This document shows, one piece after another, positions 11,553-22,508 of a stretch of 64,000 nucleotides of DNA. The notes under the pieces are model-generated. The model saw nothing but the letters and a program-made list of their open reading frames with translations, had not been told where the DNA came from and ran no database searches. This DNA is from Meghimatium bilineatum (Eukaryota > Mollusca > Gastropoda > Stylommatophora > Philomycidae): contig CM067298.1 of the NCBI GenBank assembly GCA_034231615.1, forward strand, positions 37,764,127 to 37,828,126, read 5' to 3'. A program made the translations under genes and the position numbers. Numbering within the stretch: position 1 is the stretch's first letter; each line of letters starts with the position of its first letter.

Positions 11553-11960
11553 CATCATCAGGTAGCATATCCTGAACAGGATGTAGCAGTCACCACAGCC
11601 CTTTGAAGCTTCTGTCAATCTTGAGCCAGTCTGAATGCTTCTGTTACTGTCATGTTCAGGTGGTCTCTGATATCTTACATTCATCTTCTTGGTCATAACG
11701 GATATAAGGCCAGAGGCAGACCATGTAAAAGATGGATCACAGAAATATAAAAAAGCCACAGGAACAAGCTTACAAACAGCACACAAGAAAGCCATCTCCA
11801 GAGAACTCTTCCACCCCTGATGCCGCAAGGCAAACAAGAGCCATAGCGTATAGATAGATCTTCTTGGTCTGCCTCTTGTTCGTCCTCCTTGCATCATTCC
11901 CTCCATTATGGGCTTCTCTAGGCTGTCATGACATTTTATATAGCAAAAATATTGTAGTTT
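11553..11960 (-). mobile_element. L-F LINE 3' end, split by a nested insertion
   Basis: The minus strand reads CHDSLEKPIMEGMMQGGRTR and GRPRR, is interrupted by the insert at 11695-11857, then resumes DIRDHLNMTVTEAFRLAQD and ends SCSGYAT with a (TGATGA)n tail near 11553-11565. The 3' end is well kept and the 5' end is truncated. A similar terminal motif (AGCATATCCTGTTCAGGACA) lies near 19206. Confidence 0.7.
11695..11857 (+). mobile_element. L-B LINE 3' fragment nested in L-F, with TSD
   Basis: A 163-bp insert bounded by the 12-bp duplication ATCTTCTTGGTC (11683-11694 and 11858-11869). The + strand keeps the L-B C-terminus (ARGRPCKRWITEI) and a GCGTATAGATAG tail. It is severely 5'-truncated, as expected for target-primed reverse transcription, and younger than the L-F copy it interrupts. 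Confidence 0.8.
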
Positions 11961-11990
11961 TGTGGAAAGAACCATGCTGTTTAACCAGTT

Positions 11991-12930
11991 TTATTTTACA
12001 TTAATTTCTTTCAGGATGGTTATATATTGGTGATCTTTTTTGGTCCACTGTATTCTGAGGATTTTTCTGTAATATTTTGTGTCAAATGCTATTGTATTTT
12101 TCACTTTGTTAGTGGTTGTCCAGGATTCACACCCATATATTGCCACTGGGAATATGCAAGCTCTTAGAATTGTTAGTGTTGTTTTGCAGCAGCTAAGCCA
12201 TACATTTTTCATTTGTATCAGCTTCTTTGATGTAATAACCATCCTCCTCCTGACTTCTTTATAGCAATCACCGTTGATATGAGAACCAAGGTATTCAAAA
12301 TGGTAGACTCTTTCTAATTCAATGTTGGTAACACTGATTGAGAACTTGCTAGTGGTTGTGTTGCTTGTCATAGTCTTGATCTTATTTCCATTCAGAAATA
12401 GGTTTTGTTTTTCACTATGTTCTGTAATGGAATTTATGAGGTGTTTGAAACCTGTTTGACTGTGTGCCAATAATATTGTATCATCTGCATATCCTAATTC
12501 TGGCATCTCTTGACCTATGATCTTGAGTGGGTTGAAGTTGTTTCTATGTTGGTCATTTTTTACATTTCTCATTATGTCCTCTGCATAAATGTTGAAGAGA
12601 TAGTGATAGGACACATCCTTGTCTGACTCCTCTTTTCACATTGAACCAATCATATGTTTCACTGTCTAGTCTCATGGCTGCTTGCTGGTCTTGATACAAT
12701 TTTTTGATGAAGCGAGTTAGGTGTAGCGGGAAACCCATGTCGTTCATGATATTCCAAAGTTTTTTATGTTGTACACAATCAAATGCTTTGGTTTAGTCAA
12801 TAAAGTATATGTAGATGTCAACATCAAACTCTGCATTTCTCTATGATGTTTCACATATTTAAAATATGGTCTCTGGTGACTCTGTCCTGTCTGACACCTG
12901 CTTGTGCTTCATTTAACTCTTCTTCCAGCA
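11991..12930 (-). mobile_element. L-C LINE reverse transcriptase fragment
   Basis: The minus strand gives KAFDCVQHKKLWNIMNDMGF (about 12785-12725), then RGVRQGCVLS, and the palm motif GYADDTILLA with the two catalytic aspartates (about 12500). It continues VYHFEYLGSHINGD, ACIFPVAIYGCESWT and YYRKILRIQWTKKDH. RT blocks 3 to 7 are thus present, in two overlapping frames, with a stop in the finger region. A stray duplicate of its 12407-12450 segment occurs at about 12942-12985. Confidence 0.85.
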
Positions 12931-13029
12931 TATGTTATAGTATTCTTGTTTTTCACTGTGTTCTTTAATGGAGTTTATGTGGTGTACATATATGTGTTAA
13001 CGTAAACCACATACATTTTTTTAGCAGTA

Positions 13030-14370
13030 GAATTCTTATATCCGTTTATGAAATATGGAAGTTTCTCTTAGTTTTTTTTTCAAGACCCAGAAGGCTACAA
13101 CACTCAGTGGTGTGCAATGCTTTGAGAAGAAACATCTTACTCAAGCGGGGGGATGGGGGTTTTAAAAAACCACAAATGTACAAATGAAGTGCTATGGAAC
13201 TTCCAGAATCCACACTATATGTATGTCACTGCTAGGGATTTACTTTTGTATGGTGGTTGTTGATATAATGGACCACAGGTGAGACCGTTAGACTTTGCAC
13301 ATGCAGAGATATCACTATTAAAATGGAGAATTTATCAGCTTACAAGAACTGTGAGTGGGGATAATAATGGCTTTCTTGAGTTGTTGTTTCGATCCCCAGG
13401 AATTACGAGCGATTAGCTGTTACTTCTTCCTCGATATATTGATTTTTTTTTTCCATTCTGAGTTTGTCTCTATATTGATAAGGATCCTTTGGTTGAAAAA
13501 TCTTCGTTCACCAGTGATGGCCTTACAATACATTACTAAGCATAATATATTATTTTACTCTTAGCCATGGCTTTATCACCCAAAGAAGTGTATCTACTGC
13601 ACCTATATCTGATTACTAGCTTTGCAGCCAGCCAGTGAACAAATCTCATGTAAGAAAGACAATATCATTGCACACTGTGCCCATGGATATCAAATCCAAT
13701 TTTCTCTGTGTGAGCCATAATGGGCAATAGCGACAGTTGAGTTAAGCTTGGGTTGCTTCACCCACAAAGATGAAGACTTGCTCTTTGGTTATGTTGCCCA
13801 CAACATCCAGAGTCTGAGTCCCAACATTGCTTCAGTTAGTGAATATGAACAATATGTTCTCCTGACATTTGTTCAGTGCATATTCCTTGTGCAATGGGGA
13901 GTGGTATTTAAACCTTTATTTCTCTTGGAGTAACTGTTCTGGGCTAGTGTATCTAATAATATTCCTAGAATATTACATGACTCCTACTGTGAATTAGATC
14001 TGTTGTGGTAAAATGTTTTGCTATTGGACATTTCATTTTGACTGTTCTGTATTCTCAACCATGAACAAACATTTGAGATGTTGCTACTGTAGCTTTTCCC
14101 TTACACAATGATGCCATCTAACACCTGTTTCCTTCTCCAGAGGTATACATTGTGTGCCTTAGATGCTGATATAAAATAGCATTGTCTACTCATATCATGA
14201 CACCAACATTAACCTTTTTAATGATCTTGAATTCTAGCTTTCTGAGCTTGAATGCTTTGTGTCACTGTGTAGAGACAATGCCACTTTTTGTATTGGATGA
14301 AGAAAAGTGTTGAAGATATTGCTTGTTTTATTACAATCAGTTCTCTAACCTTCACAGCCCTGGACTTATC
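13030..14370. other. no gene seen
   Basis: Mixed AT-rich DNA with a short G run (13145-13160). No coding or repeat family recognised. The open frames (60-80 codons) have no domain signature. Confidence 0.5.
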
Positions 14371-14388
14371 CCTGTGGTATGTCTGTTT

Positions 14389-14443
14389 CCAGGGTACATG
14401 GCGAGGAGGTAATTTTAGAATTTTGGTTATCTGCTATCCCTGG
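14389..14443. repeat. Fold-prone dispersed motif, copy 2
   Basis: Starts CCAGGGTACATGGCGAGGAG and ends TTGGTTATCTGCTATCCCTG. It matches 7326-7380 with few changes and keeps the outer CCAGGG/CCCTGG pairing. Flanking sequences differ, so it spread as its own unit or within a larger decayed element. Confidence 0.55.
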
Positions 14444-14754
14444 GAATCGCAAAAGAGCAGTTTGGGGTGGGTACCAAATAGCTTCAATATTAATTGTAAA
14501 GCAGACTTACCAGTAACTATGCCATCTCTCTAATTTATTGGCTGTCAGAATTATTCATGTTTGTTGGTGGGTTAGGAATTAAAGTTCCTTTCAACTATGA
14601 ATTCCAGTGAGGCCATGTTGATTGTATCAGCAAAAGACTATTGAAAAATATGGATGACTGAAGTAGAGTGTACTAAAGATTTTATCAAGAAAGCTGAAAT
14701 TTCGTTTTGTGCATTAGTTTTAAATATAAAATGTATGTGGTAGTAGTGTGTCAG

Positions 14755-15080
14755 ACAATATTTAATGTGGTGATATCCTTTGCAGAACATTGTCCTCACT
14801 GCCACTCTGTAAGTCTCTTAATTCTGTGCCAGCTGTCCAACCTCTTTCAGTGTCATATTCGTGTGTTTTTATCATGTGTCCACTGTAGTATTTGTCTACC
14901 TTTAGTTCTCTTTCTTGGAACCTTTCCCTCCAAGATTAAGCTTTCTAAACTATTGTGTCTTTTTATATGTCCAAAATATGTTAGCTTGCATTTTTCGATT
15001 GTTTTGAGGAGCCAGTTTTCTTCTATGTTCAGGTTTTGTCTTAACAGATGTCTAATATGTGATAGTTATTGTGTTTTCCC
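14755..15080 (-). mobile_element. L-E LINE 3' coding fragment
   Basis: The minus strand gives HLLRQNLNIEENWLLKTIEK, CKLTYFGHIKRHNSLESLI, LEGKVPRKRTKGRQILQWTH and LKEVGQLAQN. This is the conserved LINE C-terminus (FGHxxRHxxLE, GKRxxGRQ). The + strand frame over the same bases is its shadow. A sister copy lies at 21630-21800. Confidence 0.75.
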
Positions 15081-15336
15081 CTTTAGGGTCATCTATAAAC
15101 TGAGAAATGGTGGAACTGCCTGATCACCATCACACACCTTTAAACGTGTACCATATATTCAGTTAAAGATTGATCACAACTAAGAATGAAGTGTTGTAAA
15201 CTTAAATCTACTTGACATTGATTGATTCACAATGAGTGTATGCATATGCTGTTTCATGCTTTGACAAATATATTCAAAAGACAAACTTAAAATTTTATGT
15301 AACAGAATCTTGCAGTAATTTTATAAGTAAATACAG

Positions 15337-16215
15337 TGTGTCCAGGAGAATCACTACCAATAACAAATATCAATATTTCTTATACTGTTAATTGCAGACT
15401 GACCAGATTTTGATTTTATGTTAAGCAAATGCAACAAGTTTCAGTAGCAACTCACCAAGTTTCAGTAGAGCTCAACATGAATGCCTTTTTTGGCCCAAAG
15501 AAGGTCAAGACAGTATTCTATTTCTCTCCATGTGTTTTGAAGCATCTGAGGTGTGAAGAATGCACAGAATCAATTATTCATTGCTGAAGATTATCCAATC
15601 CCTGCATCAAATAATTTTACATATCACAATAGAAAGAAATCTAAGTGGGTGAAATTTAGTGACCTTTGTGGCCATTCAATGGGACCTAATCTTCCAATCC
15701 ATTTGTCTGGAAATTGTTGATGAAGGTAATTTCTTACTTCAGTGGCATAGTATGAAGGTGCTTCATCTTGCTGGAATATGCATCCTTCTGGTATCCTAGA
15801 AATTGCATTTTCAGCATGTTTAAGTATGGAGCTCCTTCGATTGTGGCTTCAGCGAAGAAGAATGGCTCTTTCATAGAATTCAAATTTAAAGCACACCATA
15901 TGTTAAGTTTATGGCTGTCTTGCTAATGCTCCATTACGACATATGGGTACACCATTTTTTAAATGTTCTTCACTGCTCTTAAACATTTAATGGTTTCTTT
16001 AGGGGTAACCATAAAAAGAACCTTCTATCTTACATGGATGAGGAAATACTGATATTTCTTATTAATACTGAATCTGCAGTTTGCACTGTAGATTTGAAAG
16101 CATCATCATTCCATTATTTCTTCAATAAGTTTATAAGGCAACAACTTCCAGAAATGCAGGCTGTACCAAAGCACTCATGTTCTATTAAAAGGTTTTATAT
16201 CTTTAACAATTAGTT
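15337..16215 (-). pseudogene. IS630/Tc1-type DNA transposon, degenerate transposase
   Basis: The right half of the transposase reads on the minus strand: CIFQQDEAPSYYATEVRNYL, FPDKWIGRLGPIEWPQRS and HLDFF, then MLQNTWREIEY close to 15530. QQD-x-A-P followed by WIGR-x-GP-x-WP-x-RS and LDFF is the DDE core of a Tc1/IS630-like family in which the Asp of QQD is catalytic. Stops and frame changes make it dead. The putative terminal repeat CAGTGTGTCCAGGAGAATCA begins near 15336. It shares sequence with 63556-64000. Confidence 0.7.
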
Positions 16216-16321
16216 TCCAGGCTATATTTATGCTAGTTATAAATATATCATTTATATTCTCTTTATGTGATATTAAGATGCATGATCCTATTTTTTTGTC
16301 AACAAAATAAGCTAATGGATT

Positions 16322-16793
16322 CAGTGGAATCCCTCTATACCACATCCTTTTATCACAAATTTCCCGGTATATTATGTGGAGATGTGTTCACATTTTTTAA
16401 CTAAACAAACCATACATTAATTTGCTAAAGGTGCATACGATGCAGCAGTCATCGATCTGTGTGCAACACACTGCGACCCCACCTTCCCTCTCCCCTGGAA
16501 GACCCTTGGGGGGGAACCCCTTCAGTGCGTTGCACAGATAGAATGATTGGTAGTAGACGCTGCATGCTTTTTATCTCTGCGTCACTAAAGCTGTATGAAA
16601 TCAAACCTAATATTAAAAAGTTGGAATGTGTGGACACATCTCCTTGTAATAAACCAATTTCCCCATATAGCAAAACTTTTCAAAATCCCCAATTATATTT
16701 ATTCTATATTATTTGTACTATTTATAGCGAATTTCTATTATTACATACATATTATGTTGGTCCGGATCAGGTTATTATAGTGGGATTCCACTG
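16322..16793. mobile_element. pogo/Tigger-like MITE with GC-rich core
   Basis: A 472-bp element with inverted ends CAGTGGAATCCCTCTAT (16322 on) and TAGTGGGATTCCACTG (to 16793); TA follows the right end. Its outer parts match the smaller MITE at 20809-20986 (for example TTTTCAAAATCCCCAATTAT). A GC-rich insert (about 16440-16565) with its own inverted repeat sits near the left end and is absent from the other copies. Confidence 0.65.
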
Positions 16794-16920
16794 TATCTAC
16801 AAGGGAAGATTACTAAAATAGTTGAATGCTTTATACAATAAATTCACTAGAAAAAATGTACAATACAGCTAAGACTTGACAGAAGAATGTTTTTGCTTTA
16901 TCTCATGATTTATATAAACG

Positions 16921-17900
16921 TTAAAATTTTGTGAGCAAAGTGAGGTCCTCCAAATTGACAACCTTAAAATATAAAGCTCTGATTGAGGCTGTCATAGGAA
17001 ATGATATGTCCTGAATACAACCCTGCAGTTTATCTATATATTCGATGCATGACTTGATACCTATTATCTTTCTGGAGCGCATTTTGTCAAGTCTGATGAC
17101 TCCAATAGCCTTCCTTAGACATTTCATTTTGCAAGTTTCATTCTTTCTCTTATGTGTAGATGTCAGTTGCCACGTCTGGCATTGATAGCATAGTGTTTGT
17201 ATAAAGATACTCTTAATCATTTGTTTCTTTACTTCCATGTTGATTTTTTAGTGCAGTAACAAAGGTGACAGCTGATATGTCACAGAATTTGCTTTTTGAC
17301 ATCTTGTTTCTATCTCTCTATCAAGCCGCCTGTCTTCTGTGAAGATGTTCTGAAAACTCTTTGACTTGTTTCATTTTTGTATTCTCTATTTGAATGTTTA
17401 AATGGTCTGTTGATCTCGTTATTTGCATAGTTTCTGTATTTTTCTGTGTTAATCTGCATGTTGTATTTATTGCATATTCTTGATAGTGAGTTGATGTGAG
17501 TTTGCAGTTTTGTTTTTCTTCATCATATATGATGCTTTTATCATCAGTGAAAAGCAGTTCATTGAGTTTGTTGTTAAGTTGTTCATTCTCTGTTGTTTCA
17601 TTATATATCTCATTTTGTGTTTCTTTTATAATTCTGGCTATCTAAAAGTTGAATAAAATAGGCGACATTTAGTTCACTAATTATTTGATTTTTTAAATCT
17701 CATGTTTCGCTTGTTTTCTGGCCATCTTGTATTGTAGGTAATTGTGTTTTTGTTTGGACTTTAAATACCCGGTATGTGTTTAAACATTTATTTTTATTTT
17801 TAATGACTTCGTGTACTTCTTCAATCCACCATGTTGTCTTCTGTTTCTGTAGTGTTCTTTTTTCACCACATATATCTTTAAGATTTTTTGTCAAAAGGAA
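16921..17900 (-). mobile_element. LINE fragment: linker and RT C-terminus
   Basis: The minus strand gives KQKTTWWIEEVHEVIKNKN (about 17840-17780), the linker between the LINE endonuclease and RT. After decayed sequence come SIFIQTLCYQCQTWQLTS and MKCLRKAIGVI (about 17190-17090), as in the L-B lineage (SLCYQCQTWTLT, MTCLRRIFGV at 39030-39120). The RT palm between them is mostly unreadable. The same element may continue leftwards in reading at 18490-18660, with the L-A copy at 17895-18485 lying between. Confidence 0.6.
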
Positions 17901-18485
17901 GAACAGTACACGAAGCCAATAGTGCCTTTACCGCAACAACGAGCAGTCTAACAATGGAAGTATTCGCCGTAATGCAGGTACTTAACTGGTTGGAATCGCA
18001 AGCCTATTCCCATGCATGCATACTAAGTGACTCACTGATATGATTCAAAAAGTCAAAACAGGTGATGTATGTAGTGAATGGGCAGACTCATTAGAGAGAA
18101 CTAAAATGCTGGTATCACTACGAAAAATTGACACTAATTTTTGTCTCCGGACATGCGGGCGTGGAGGGAAACAGACAGGCCGACCAATTAGCTAGTCTCG
18201 CCACCACAAACAATAGGTCAGCCTATGGACCGAGCAGACATACTGCTCTACATGAGTCCTCATGATCAGAGGATTTTGAGATAATTGAGCATGAGGCAAT
18301 ATCGAGAATTGGGAGTAGGATGGGCATGGCCCGTAGAGAATCCCTGACAAAGACTTTAAAAAGAGCAGTGAACCAACATAAAACCAGAACCATCAGTTGT
18401 TATACCCTGAGAGATTTACTGAAGTGGAGATTGGAGCACCTATGGACATGGCCGGTGTGCGAATATGATAATCAACAGACCTAAT
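17895..18485 (+). mobile_element. L-A LINE fragment (RNase H to 3' end)
   Basis: The + strand preserves pieces of the L-A RNase H (TMEVFAVMQVLNWL from 17943, GHAGVEGNRQADQLASLAT near 18160) and the 3' Cys-motif region (LKWRLEHLWTWPVC, 18420-18462). Frame changes are frequent. It appears to sit inside an older minus-strand LINE. No clear target duplication was found. Confidence 0.6.
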
Positions 18486-18489
18486 ATCT

Positions 18490-18690
18490 ATCAAATGTGC
18501 TTTGAATGTCTTTCATTCTGTCTCGAGGCTATCAGTTCACTCAGGTAGTAACAAATATGCCTTAGACATCTCTTGCAATAATGCATTTTGAACTGTCTCT
18601 TCTTCTAGTTTTTCAGATTTAGGATAGGTGCCTTGTCTTCTCTTTTTATTTTATTATTTGGTGTTGTTATTGATTGGCATATTGTTTCGC
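18490..18690 (-). mobile_element. Possible LINE endonuclease-linker fragment
   Basis: Minus-strand pieces such as SEKLEEETVQNALLQEMSKA would fit just before the linker at 17840-17900 if 17895-18485 is an insertion. Tentative. Confidence 0.35.
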
Positions 18691-18694
18691 TCAC

Positions 18695-18950
18695 ATTGAC
18701 GGGTCTATTGTTGGTGTCCAATATCGCTAAATATAGATATTGTCAATAGTGTCATTCTTACTTGCTGTTTTTTGTTGTGAATGTATTCTTGATAAAGGCC
18801 TTTTGGTCGAAATGTCAATTTGTGTGTGTTATTATGTGTGTTCCCAGTCATTAGCAAAATTTCATCATCCTGTTCCAAGTTTTGACTGTTTCCAGGATAG
18901 ACAATTTGGAGGTGATTGAGGTCTAGGCTAGTGATCATTGCTTGGCACTC
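18695..18950 (+). repeat. Dispersed repeat with GATAAAGGCC-TTTT-GGTCGAAA motif
   Basis: Contains TTCTTGATAAAGGCCTTTTG, GTCGAAATGTCAATTT and a TG-rich run, then AGCAAAATTTCATCATCCTG. The same order occurs reversed at 43800-44010 and in part at 26945, 28529, 31541 and 40507. The stem AGGCC/GGTC next to GAAA recalls the hammerhead-like ends of Penelope-type elements; the ribozyme core itself is not exact. Confidence 0.5.
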
Positions 18951-19290
18951 GCATATTAGTAATATATATTTTTAATTACCTTATACTGTTCAGGTTCTAA
19001 AAACATTGGTTGTGACCATATTTCGAGTTGCAAAGGGTTTTCTGTAGGATTGCCATCTAAAAGGGTAAACTAAAAAATATTTTTCATAAAGCAATTTTAA
19101 TTGGTACTTTAAAGTTTGAATATCATTACCATAATAGTTTTTCAATATCTAATGTAACCCATAGAAATGTGAGTAGTTTCATTTTTTTTGTTACCATTTT
19201 TAAGTCTGTAGCATATCCTGTTCAGGACATAGCACTCATCTCCAAATCTTTTGGATGTAGTGATGTTCATTATTTCCCATAATTGATGGT
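18951..19290. other. no feature except an L-F-like tail scrap
   Basis: AT-rich; 19206-19250 resembles the 3' end of the L-F LINE. Nothing else recognised. Confidence 0.4.
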
Positions 19291-20130
19291 GAAATTATGG
19301 GAAATAATGAACAACATTGTAAGTTTCCCAAAACACATTACATGACTAATAGCAGAGCTGTATAAAGACCAAGAAGCAGCGATAAAAGTGGAGGGTGCAA
19401 GATTGGAGTAGTTCACTGTACAGAAAGGAGTAAGACAAGGATGTACCTTGTCTCCATACTTTTTCAATATCTATGTGGAAAATATAATGAGAAACGTGAG
19501 ACAAGAAACAATGAAGCCTGATTTTAGACCCATAAATATAGGAGGGCTGCATATACCAGAAATTAGATGTGCAGATGATATAGTGCTATTAACAACAAAT
19601 GAACGCAAACTGTCAAAATTAAAACAGCTAAAGAAACTATGGCAGGGTACTAACATAAAAACCAAGTTGTGTTTACTATGAACATGTGTATTTCCTGTGT
19701 CGACATATTGATGTGAAGCATGAACACTAAATAAAACAGTGGCCAAGAGAATAACATCATTTGAATTGAAGTGTTATAGAAGAGTTTTGAGAATACCATG
19801 GACAGTAAAGAAAACATACCAGGAGGTGTTATGAACAATTAATGTCCAGGAAGGGACGCTTCTGAACACCATATTAAAGAAAAAGCTAATTTTTTGGGTC
19901 ACATTTAGAGACAGGATGGCATGGAGAGAGTGTTACTGGAGGGGGTGATAGAAGGCAATATGGGCAAAGGCCGCTTAAGTCCAAGTGACACTGGACAAAA
20001 GACATTCAAGAATGCTTGCGCATGTCACTAGAAGAGACAAGACAACTTGCTCAAGACCCACAGAAATTCAAGAGATCCATAAGGATGACTATGTTCTGGA
20101 AAGAATATGTCACCTGATGATGTAGTGATA
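19290..20130 (+). mobile_element. L-C LINE: RT palm to stop
   Basis: The + strand gives ELYKDQEAAIKVEGARLE, KGVRQGCTLSPYFFNIYVEN and RCADDIVLL with the catalytic Asp pair (about 19565-19590), all within one frame of 77 codons plus flanks. An internal deletion follows; then CVFPVSTY, CYRRVLRIPWTVKK and the C-terminus GMERVLLEGVIEGN. The copy ends FWKEYVT plus stops and TGATGATG near 20125. It is the same family as 11991-12930. Stops interrupt the rest. Confidence 0.8.
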
Positions 20131-20287
20131 TTTTAGGCAATGTAATTCTATTCAGTAGATTGCCAATGCTTTTTGAACGTTCTGGATGATCAGTTGTCTT
20201 TGGCAGGGTGTTAACCTAGTACCTTGGCTGTCTGAAACACGCACCTTATCACCCCGCCAAAGAGTTGAATGTTATCGGTGTTATATT

Positions 20288-20492
20288 CTTCTTCTTCATT
20301 CATTCTCAAACTCCTGCAGATTAGCAGGATGTAGTCCAGAGAACAGAATGTGTTGTGTCATGGTTTACAGCAATGCTGCGATATCCAACTCCATCCCATA
20401 ACCTCCTTAGTCACCTCTTTTGACATGCATGGAAGGTAAACAGTGTTGCTATTCATTGCTCCCCTCTCAGGCCCCAGAAACACATGGGTGCA
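20288..20492 (-). repeat. RepA retroposon with TSD
   Basis: A 205-bp copy starting CTTCTTCTTCATTCATTCTC and ending GCCCCAGAAACACATGGGTG. It is flanked by GTGTTATATT on both sides (20278-20287 and 20493-20502). It lacks an internal segment of the 8046 copy, so it is a shorter subfamily or a deleted copy. Confidence 0.75.
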
Positions 20493-20808
20493 GTGTTATA
20501 TTGAAATATTTAAAAAGCAAAGCAAGATACACATTTGATATTGAGAATGATATGAGATTGTTATTAACAACAATATTGACATGAATTTTGAATCTTGTTA
20601 AAGAGTTACAGTTGAAATAATCACATTAAATGTCTTAAATACAAATTATATTGTTATATAAGATACAATTTTGATGCCCCTTCTTTTACCCTATTAAAAA
20701 CCCTTTTAAAATTTATTGTGGTTGCAGATCACTTTGCTTCTATAAAATGGGATCACAACTCAAAAAAGATTGGGAACCTATGGCATAGTAAGATATAAAC
20801 AGGTTGTA

Positions 20809-20986
20809 CAGTGAAATTACTCTATAGTGCATCCTGTTATAACAAATTTCCCTATATAACAACACTTTTCAAAATCCCCAATTATATTTATTCTTTATTG
20901 TTTGTACTACCTATATATAACGAATTTCTGTTATACCTTACATATTTTGTCAGTTCAGATGAAGTTGTTATAACAGAATTTGACTG
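20809..20986. mobile_element. pogo/Tigger-like MITE
   Basis: A 178-bp element with ends CAGTGAAATTACTCTATA and, reversed, CAGTCAAATTCTGTTATAAC. TA flanks both sides (20807-20808, 20987-20988). The interior (CCTGTTATAACAAATTTCCC) matches the outer parts of the 16322-16793 element. No coding capacity. Confidence 0.7.
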
Positions 20987-20988
20987 TA

Positions 20989-21625
20989 ATATACCACATT
21001 TAATTGAAATTTGAAAGATTAAAATAAAACATCATAATTTATATTGTGTCTCTTTAATTGTGAAAGTATTCCACCATATAGCTGTGATTTACACATAATT
21101 GATGAATAAAAGAACATTTAATCTATTTCCTTATGTTTACAAAATATCTTGAAAGATTTCTGTAATTCCATACATATTATAAGAAATATCTACATTATGA
21201 GCTTTTCTATATACATTTTACATAATTTTTTTAAAGATAATATACATTTAAATTTCAGAATGTATATCAGTCTTGAAATTAATTTTATTCAAATTGAAAA
21301 AAATAAGTATGAGAGTTTTATCAGATAATGTGTTTATATATTCCACAAAGATTTACAACCTTAATTTTTTTATAGTAAAAGAGCAAATGTTTGCATCCCA
21401 TAAATGAGATCCCATAAATTTAAAGCAATGTAAATTGTAAAAATAAGCAAATATTACTACTGTATATTATAACAATTATTCCAAAGAAGAATGTTATTTT
21501 CAACAATATAGGCTGGCCTATTTGTATAGAATATATGTGTAACAATAATTGCTTTTACAAATGACAGTTTTAAATAGGCTTACATATATTTAAAATATAC
21601 CACAGTTACAATGGTTTAGAAAAAT
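20989..21625. other. AT-rich DNA, no gene seen
   Basis: Very AT-rich with no coding motif, RNA gene or recognisable repeat. Confidence 0.55.
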
Positions 21626-21629
21626 TAAT

Positions 21630-21800
21630 CATGGAGGGAAAAGTTCCAGGATAGGGCAAGAGGCAGATCAAGACTACAATAAACACAGGATATCAAAGAC
21701 TTCTGAAAGAGGTTGGGCGGCTTGCACAGAACGGAGAGGCTTACAGAGTGGCAGTGAGGAAGATTTGTAAAGGACGCTTGACATAGATACTACAGTTACC
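21630..21800 (+). mobile_element. L-E LINE 3' fragment
   Basis: The + strand gives LIMEGKVPG then LLKEVGRLAQNGEAYRVAVR and KICKG, matching the L-E copy at 14755-15080 (LKEVGQLAQN). A short, broken piece. Confidence 0.65.
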
Positions 21801-22084
21801 ATAATATGGCTGTGAGTTAACAGGGAAAATAATATGACAAATGGAGAACAACAGAGAGGTATAACCTGCATATCAAGAAATGCACACACTTAAAAGTAAA
21901 CAGTATAATAATACTTGATTGGTCCAGATAATTTTCTCCATCAAGCCCATAACCTCTCAGGGTTGTAGGGATGCCAATTTAGAAATTTATTAACATAAAA
22001 ATCCTACCCTACCTCTCTATTCTTAGTGCCATGATTGAATGTGGAGACATGTAATCCTGTTTAAATTTTTGATATTATTAATCC

Positions 22085-22215
22085 ATACTTTCCTTTTTCT
22101 TTCTCCCCCCACCCTCTCAACTATCCTCTTCGGACAGTCTTGGAAAGAGAATTATGTGTCATCATATGCCCAAACCACACAGTTTGCAAAATTTCACTGT
22201 TCTAGACCTTTTTTT
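22085..22215 (-). mobile_element. LINE 3' fragment (GHMMTHNSLSKTV)
   Basis: The minus strand gives ILQTVWFGHMMTHNSLSKTV followed by RRG and a G/A-rich stretch. It is the same C-terminal motif as the LINE at 39870-40130 (KRHDFLSKTVLQ). Confidence 0.55.
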
Positions 22216-22508
22216 TGAACTGAAAAAGCAATTTTTTTGTTTCTCACATATACATTGGTTTTATGTTCTTTTGTTGTGTCGAACATTCATTATGACATTT
22301 CTGTGGGTACAAGATGTGCTCCTCTCAAATCTCCTTTTTTAAGCTTGCATGTTAATATTGCCTCTAATCTGCTCCTTCTCACTTTATGAACAAATCTCTG
22401 TTATTAATCCACTATTTCTGTCACTATTTGATCCAGATTATGCAGTTATAGAAGAAAAGAGAAAATAAGTGTAGAAGAGTGAGTCTATTTTATATAGATG
22501 AATATTTA

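Noticed and set aside
13260-13420. Possible SINE with box B-like TTTCGATCCCC
   Set aside because: No box A at the right distance and no recurring body.
14707-15123. 138-codon Cys/Leu-rich + strand frame that could pass for a membrane protein
   Set aside because: It is the antisense of the L-E LINE C-terminus (FGHIKRHNSLE, GKVPRKRTKGRQ).
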